Shown here in pieces: positions 59,389-64,000 of a DNA stretch of 64,000 nt. Numbering within the stretch: position 1 is the stretch's first letter; each line of letters opens with the position of its first letter. Location of the stretch: contig JAODUP010000034.1 of the NCBI GenBank assembly GCA_025642065.1, positions 820,501 to 884,500 of the forward strand, written 5' to 3'. Below the pieces are notes generated by a model. The model made no database searches and was not told the origin of the DNA. It saw only the letters and a list, made by a program, of their open reading frames with translations. The stretch comes from Paralvinella palmiformis (lineage: Eukaryota > Annelida > Polychaeta > Terebellida > Alvinellidae). A program made the position numbers and the translations under genes.

Positions 59389-61982
59389 TTTTATTCTTGA
59401 CAGTTTTTCCACAGATATTCTAAATAACAGAATATCTCAGTAACTATGATCAATGGTTTTGGCTTTACTTTTTTAAATCACTAACTTTAGCAGATAGTTA
59501 AGTTCTTCAAAAGCACTAACTTTAGCAGATAGTTAAGTTCTTCAAAAGCATGATGTCTGGGAGCTTATGACATTGAATGTATTTGAAATAAATTTATCAA
59601 TAAATTATTATTAGCTGAGCCAGTGATCAGGATACATTTTATATAACACACAGTGAGTTTAAGAAGTTCATATCTTTAAGTAAAACAAAGATAAAAAGGT
59701 AATACATGTACAATCATTAGGTGTGTGAAGATTATTCATTTGGAAGGGTTTTGAATACTTACTAAGTGTTTTAAACAGTACTGGGAAAGGTATTAAAACA
59801 CCTTGTACAATTTATATTGGACACTGAACAAATTAACAATTAAAGATTGATATAAATACATGTTTTGTTTAGTAATTAACAAACATCAAAGCTGTGCAAT
59901 AGAAGTTCCAACTAAAATGTCAACAGGTTAATTACTGCCTGGTCAATTTTGAGAAAATAACCAGAATAGGCAAGTTCGGATTGACCATGGTAAATATAGA
60001 GAATAATTTTGAGCCAGAAGCACTTCATCAGTTCAGACATTTCATTTATTCACACATTCCAGTATGCACTGTATACACCGTATACATTTAAGATTTAAAA
60101 AAAGGCTTTCAATAAAAAGAAACAATATTTTAAAAAATCACGATGATATACCAATACAAAAACAAAACCCGTGAAACAACCCCGAATGAAGAAAAAAGGG
60201 TGATTAGTGAAGAAATTAAGATCCAGTGAGTGATACTACAACAAACAGCTGAATCCTTGAAGCTATTTCTATAAATAAATAAAACCAAACAGTGCATCTC
60301 ACTAAAACATCTCATCACACTGCTGGATTTTTTTCAAATAAACCAAGTATGTACTGCTGTTTTAAAAAGAAAGAAGCTGCTTTATCTCTAATCCATAACC
60401 AATCACTGAAATGATCCAAGAAAGAACCAACCATGGTTCTGAGGAGTGAATGTCATGTGGAGAAAAAAAAAACAAAAAAAACAAACAAGCAGCCACATAC
60501 TCACGTTTTACTGATACGGTAACCTTGGGCAGTAGCTACCCCTTGTTCATAAGCCACTGAACGAGCAAGCTAAACAGAAGTATACATGGCATAACCTTGT
60601 AGAAAACCAACACATCCAATAAAAAAATTAAATAAAAAATTAAATGAACAAACCAGTGTCTTGACTGCTGTCTCAGCAACAATACAGGTCATTGTGATAC
60701 CAAGTCCTGTAGACAAGAGAGTCTTTTCTGTTTCATGATTTGAAACATTCTAATCACTATCGCTACCAGTTGGCCACAGAAGTTTCAGGAGTGTACAACA
60801 AGAGTGATGTCATGCATCAGTTCGTCATAACTCACTCACATAAAAGAGACCATGATACTCATTAAGTGTGTTACAAACTAGATTATTATGAGAGATGTGT
60901 TTCTACAACTGTAAGACTATGGTGCAGGATATTATCACACAGTTATGAGATTGTTATAAGTCAGATGAAAGCTTGATGAGAATACAGGCAAAATTTCTAG
61001 GCAAGAAGTGACTAACCACCATAAAATATTACAACACGTAGGTCTGACAGAAATATCCGAAGAAGTGAGTTTAGCACGGTTTTAGAACATATTAGCCAGA
61101 AAGCAGAACAGCATCAATAGATAGGTTACCTTTTACTTGTTCTGTGTTGGCTGTACGGAGTAGATTTAGAAGGCACGGTATTTGCCAAGGTAAAAACACC
61201 AGATCGATGTAGCTAAGAAAGGGAGGGGCAGGGTAAAGTGTGCAAAATAAAGTGAATATGTAATCAATACACATGATTAGGAGCTTACTGGTCAGCACTT
61301 TCTCACAGCAGGAGTCTTGGTGTGAATGTTTTGCCGATACACATATACTGGGGAGGATCTGATCACAGACACATCGGTTGCAGTCAAGTTAGGCAGGAGT
61401 CGGTATAACTACGGCTATGAAGATCACAGCAGCACCCAGCAACGCCCATGCTGTCATCGAACAGCCTCTTACTAACTAAATTAATTAGTAATAATATCAT
61501 AGACTCTATTCAACATTTAATTTGCTAACTGTCATGTTGAATGGCTCTTAATGTGATTAGTCTGTTCAAAATGAACAGACGAGTTGTTACTGTTTAACTA
61601 TTTCCACTGAAAGAATACCTAGAATTGATACCGAACAGGTTCGAACTTTTGTATTGAAAATTGAATTTCATTCAGCTGCATGCTCAGTGAGCACACACAA
61701 CATTTTGGACAATTTAAAACAAGGCTTGTCGAATCTTGATCCTGTATTCTCTCAATGAATGTTTACTGACAAACCGTATATTATCTTTATAAGCACAAAA
61801 GCCTCCAAGGAAGAAACATATTTAGTAAACGTTAAAGCTTGTCTACAACAAAGACCACCTGGAACAGTTTCCTGTTACCCAAATGCTATACACATATACA
61901 CACACTACCTTTTGCTGGTTCTATAGTCTTGATACACCCTGTGGTTACCATTACTGGTTGTGAATACACCAGATCTGCAGAG
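52745..61982 (-). CDS. P4HA: Prolyl 4-hydroxylase alpha subunit, 3' half, with stacked alternative exons (partial)
   Basis: C-terminal catalytic part of a collagen-type prolyl 4-hydroxylase alpha subunit, an ER Fe(II)/2-oxoglutarate dioxygenase that hydroxylates proline in X-Pro-Gly and pairs with PDI. Fixed exons: 57005-57058 (NYGIGGHYEPHYDFAR, with the iron ligands H-x-D), 54142-54210 (MTDVDAGGYTVFPEIG), 52982-53078 (GDYRTRHAACPILAGTKW, with the distal His and the 2-oxoglutarate Lys), 52745-52815 (NKWFHERGQEFNRPC and stop). All four catalytic residues are kept. Three further positions have tandem alternative exons: I (61909-61982, 61130-61212, 60505-60569), II (58474-58573, 57793-57892), IV (54693-54761, 54483-54545). 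Every exon has AG/GT borders and matching phase. Exons encoding the N-terminal peptide-binding domain lie beyond the right edge. No typical KDEL is expected or seen. Confidence 0.95.
52982..53078 (-). CDS. P4HA: P4HA constitutive exon VI (distal His and 2-oxoglutarate Lys)
   Basis: 97 bp. It encodes GSCAVWYNLKKN, then LDGDYRTRHAACPILAGTKW. The His of RTRHAAC is the third iron ligand and the Lys of AGTKW binds 2-oxoglutarate. It ends with one base of the next codon. Confidence 0.93.
53180..53302 (-). mobile_element. SINE family C, copy 2 (in a P4HA intron)
   Basis: tRNA-like head on the minus strand: GGTGGTGCAGTGGTTAGAGC (A box) and GGGTTCAAATCTGGC (B box), then ACACCTGTGTTTGTGG as in 20476-20660. 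It lies between the exons at 53078 and 54142. Confidence 0.7.
54142..54210 (-). CDS. P4HA: P4HA constitutive exon V
   Basis: 69 bp, phase 0. It encodes MTDVDAGGYTVFPEIG, then VKLIPRK, the conserved beta-strand pair after the HxD motif. Single copy. Confidence 0.92.
54483..54545 (-). CDS. P4HA: P4HA alternative exon IVb
   Basis: 63 bp, phase 0, acceptor TACATTCAG and donor GTGAGT. It encodes PEEQTTFTEET, then GNRIATVIYY. It shares its last ten residues with IVa, while the first half is unrelated. It is two codons shorter than IVa, the same difference as between human P4HA2 exons 12a and 12b. Confidence 0.88.
54693..54761 (-). CDS. P4HA: P4HA alternative exon IVa
   Basis: 69 bp, phase 0, acceptor CTTTACAG and donor GTAAGT. 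It encodes ERERAERQFGDWR, then GNRIATVIYY. It resembles the longer of the two mutually exclusive human P4HA2 exons (…GTGNRVATFLNY). Confidence 0.9.
57005..57058 (-). CDS. P4HA: P4HA constitutive exon III (iron-binding HxD)
   Basis: 54 bp, phase 0 at both ends, encoding VLNYGIGGHYEPHYDFAR. It supplies the His and Asp iron ligands. No second copy was found. Confidence 0.93.
57793..57892 (-). CDS. P4HA: P4HA alternative exon IIb
   Basis: 100 bp, from acceptor ATGCACAG to donor CAG|GTAAGT. It encodes AWLKDEEDPLIRRISVK, then SSALASLTLDTVEELQ. Length and phase are identical to IIa, 581 bp away. Including both would shift the frame. Confidence 0.9.
58474..58573 (-). CDS. P4HA: P4HA alternative exon IIa
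   Basis: 100 bp, from acceptor CACTTAG to donor CAG|GTATTA. After the shared T it encodes AWLGDIEDNLIARLSKK, then SGALSNLTLDTVEHLQ. 23 of 33 residues match exon IIb. Its 3' border (LQ|V) is the one used by the mutually exclusive exons of human P4HA1. Confidence 0.9.
59359..59386. repeat. (TA)n microsatellite in a P4HA intron
   Basis: About 14 TA units between exons Ic and IIa. Confidence 0.9.
59479..59549. repeat. 35-bp direct duplication in a P4HA intron
   Basis: CACTAACTTTAGCAGATAGT and the following 15 bp occur twice in tandem without change. Confidence 0.9.
60505..60569 (-). CDS. P4HA: P4HA alternative exon Ic
   Basis: 65 bp. Acceptor CTGTTTAG and donor AC|GTGAGT. It encodes LARSVAYEQGV, then ATAQGYRISK, the version closest to vertebrate sequences. 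It ends AC, so the joined codon is Thr (SKTAWL) instead of Ser. Confidence 0.88.
61130..61212 (-). CDS. P4HA: P4HA alternative exon Ib
   Basis: 83 bp. Acceptor TTTCTTAG and donor AG|GTAACC. It encodes LHRSGVFTLANTV, then PSKSTPYSQHRTSK. It shares RSGVFT and RTSK with Ia but has a longer, Ser/Pro-rich middle. Same phases as Ia and Ic. It is the least conserved of the three; the proline-rich middle could mean decay or a specialised loop. Confidence 0.72.
61909..61982 (-). CDS. P4HA: P4HA alternative exon Ia
   Basis: 74 bp. Acceptor CTGTTTAG and donor AG|GTAGTG. It encodes LCRSGVFTTSNG, then NHRVYQDYRTSK, ending in phase 2 so that AG plus T from the next exon gives Ser (SKSAWL, the family consensus). 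It aligns with the LSRATVHD…YRVSKSAWL stretch of vertebrate alpha subunits. Confidence 0.85.
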
Positions 61983-62164
61983 CTAAACAGGTCCAGACAT
62001 ATATAAAGCTTGTTACTACTCTATTGTTTTATGATTTAGGTTGGAAAGCATGAGCTAATATAAAACAGGTGATTAATGTCATGACCTAAAGTGACTGTTC
62101 TTGGATTTTGTAGACATATGACTACAGTATGGAGGCTAAATCAGGGAAATCCCAACATTTACCA

Positions 62165-62172
62165 GCTGTTGG

Positions 62173-62208
<36 letters not shown>
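62165..62208. repeat. (AC)n microsatellite upstream of exon Ia
   Basis: About 22 AC units in the intron on the 5' side of the first alternative exon. Confidence 0.92.
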
Positions 62209-62212
<4 letters not shown>

Positions 62213-62680
62213 GACTGAACAAAACATGGAATAACCAACACTGTTAAAGGACAGAACAATGGTCAAGAATATTCAGTGTAGTCACTCAATCTGAAAGAAG
62301 ATTAATTTAGAAGATAATAAAATTTTATATCAGAATAAGATTTTCATTGAAAATTCTGCTTGAAATGGAATGTGCAGTACTCAAACAAAATATGGTGAAA
62401 ATAATTTGGTTTCATGTGGTTGAAACTATCACGGGCCAAGAAATTTAGCTGACTCTTCAACACCTTGATTCCACACCACCTACAAAAACCAATCTGAAAA
62501 AATGGGGCATAACAAAAGAACACATCATAGTGACAGAAAAGTAAGGTAACAAATTAAATTTGCTTTCCGTATCTGAAATTTAATAAGCCAAAAGAACAGG
62601 GTGAAATTATGCTGGATAAAATACAGTGGTAACAATAAGTGACTTCAAACTTTATAAAGATAATCTTCACCACTATGAAT

Positions 62681-63370
62681 GTGATAAATATTCCCAAAAG
62701 AAGGGAGTCGATTCAACTGTATTGGTACTATTTGGGTAAAGTGAAAAACATTTACGGTTTAGTCTGTTTAAAATCTTGCCGTACAAAAATAAATGAGACA
62801 TAAATTAATTATACCTCGAGTTTCCAAATCTATCGGAATATCATCAAAATGTAAAACTAGGGCGTTTATCTTTTTTCCGAGACAATCGCAAAACTTTCAC
62901 TTGCATTTACAAAAATAAGTGATCTTTCAGTCGGACAAAAAAAATCTTCTCATACGTATTTTGTCAAGCCACAAGCAGGGCATACGACTAACAAGCATGT
63001 ATTGATACTGTGATAAACATTCCCAAAAGGAAGTCTATTCAACCGTATGGGTTTGTGTAAAGTGACATAAATGTACAGTTTGGTGGACATATGGAAAAAT
63101 GGTCTATAGTCTATTTAAAATCTGCCTACTTGCCACACAAAAATAAACGAGGCATAAATTAATTATACCTCGGGTTTCCAAATGCATTGGAATATCATCA
63201 AAATGTAAAACTAGGGTGGTTAGCTTCCCCCCCCCCCGAGACAAACACAAAACTTTCACTTGCATTTACGAAAATAAATGATCTTTCGGTCAGACACAAA
63301 AAAATCTTCTCATACGTGCTTTGTCAAGCCACAAGCAGCACATACGACTAACAAGCATGTATTAATACCG
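62681..63370. repeat. Tandem duplication (~330-360 bp units) in the P4HA 5' intron
   Basis: Units at 62681-63009 and 63010-63370 share TTCCCAAAAG, AAATAAATGA-type blocks, GGAATATCATCAAAATGTAA and GCATACGACTAACAAGCATG-type blocks, with moderate divergence and a small insertion in the second unit. No supported exon lies inside. Confidence 0.85.
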
Positions 63371-64000
63371 TGCACAGATACTAGACATTTTAGGACAAGA
63401 ACTGTCATAAGTACAGTATATTATATGATCCGAGAAGAAAACAAACCTCCACATCTCAAAAGTGAATGGGTATAAATTTGGGTTAACTTAAAAACACAGA
63501 GAACAGTACAATAACATTAACTCCTGCTAGAGAAAATGACCAGTGACCAATCACATGAACTTAAGAGTGGGAGAGCTGTTAAGAAAAAGCAGTTCTACAT
63601 TGTGTACATTGGGCTAATACAGAACACTGATAATGTTATTGGCTAGTTGCTGTGAGCTGCATAATTAATTACAAATTCGAAGTGTAATGCTAGGGACACT
63701 GACATTCCATTAAAAAAAGTAATCTCTATTTCAAAATTATTTCCCAAGTTCAAGTGCAGTTTTTAGGGAAGGGTTTTTCAACCCTTTTGAAAAGGGGACA
63801 AACTGAACTGTTATTTTATCATGACAGTCAAAAAGATACAACCAATGAGCATCTTTAAGGCCCCATGATGCATCTTATAAACCATTTCAGGAAGGTAAGA
63901 GAAAATTTAAGATTAAAAAATAAAAGGTATAATGGGAGGAAACCAGAAAAATAATGACAAAAAAGCAACCAAAATGCTCCATTAATAAGAGTAAATAAAA

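Noticed and set aside
61092..61298. 68-codon minus-strand frame over exon Ib
   Set aside because: It is in the wrong frame. The splice-site-bounded frame (LHRSGVFT…HRTSK) matches exon Ia.
62800..63235. Possible extra P4HA exons encoding LVLHFDDIP in the tandem duplication
   Set aside because: There is a plausible donor but the length and phase do not match position I, and the peptide does not align convincingly with P4H.
1..64000. CRISPR arrays, operons or bacterial systems
   Set aside because: Spliced genes, SINEs and microsatellites show the DNA is eukaryotic. The tandem repeats lack regular unique spacers.

Overview
This window is eukaryotic and animal. Genes are split by GT-AG (and two GC-AG) introns, intergenic DNA is AT-rich, and it is crowded with tRNA-derived SINEs, MITEs, LINE relics and long TA/GT/GA microsatellites. 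The gene set (thiosulfate/mercaptopyruvate sulfurtransferase, somatomedin-B 7TM receptors, a PH-domain docking protein, an SLC10-like protein, a collagen-type prolyl 4-hydroxylase alpha subunit) fits a lophotrochozoan, most likely a mollusc. That assignment is inference, since no species marker is visible.

Layout. 1-6.4 kb: SINEs and a FLYWCH-type transposase relic, no gene seen. 6.4-14.6 kb (+): a seven-exon, 306-aa two-domain sulfurtransferase; two of its introns start with GC. 14.6-20.5 kb: nested transposon graveyard (GTCATAAAC inverted repeat, pogo/Tigger relic, SINE, LINE 3' end, hAT transposase C-terminus). 21.2-27.2 kb: two convergent, intronless, paralogous receptors, each with a signal peptide, somatomedin-B-like Cys cluster and 7TM family-B-like domain. 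27.2-38.2 kb: no convincing gene; it holds a 42-bp minisatellite, a near-perfect 42-bp palindrome, and two large inverted-repeat DNA elements, one with 9-bp target duplications. 38.2-41.7 kb (+): a four-exon PH-domain protein whose tail carries eight YxxV tyrosine motifs. 42.7-45.2 kb (-): a three-exon SLC10-like membrane protein with an acidic repeat tail; a hAT MITE with a perfect 8-bp TSD lies just past its stop. 45.3-52.7 kb: LINE relic and SINEs. 52.7-62 kb (-): the 3' half of a prolyl 4-hydroxylase alpha gene, continuing beyond the window.

The most striking result is in that last gene. Three segments of its catalytic region are each encoded by tandem alternative exons with matching phase and good splice sites: three versions of the first, two of the second, two of the third (12 possible combinations). 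Two of the duplicated positions correspond to the mutually exclusive exons known separately in human P4HA1 and P4HA2; here both sit in one gene, plus a third, triplicated position. Two of the swappable segments align with the loops that close over the peptide in algal prolyl 4-hydroxylase, so the locus looks like a combinatorial system for exchanging substrate-gripping loops around a fixed Fe/2-oxoglutarate core.
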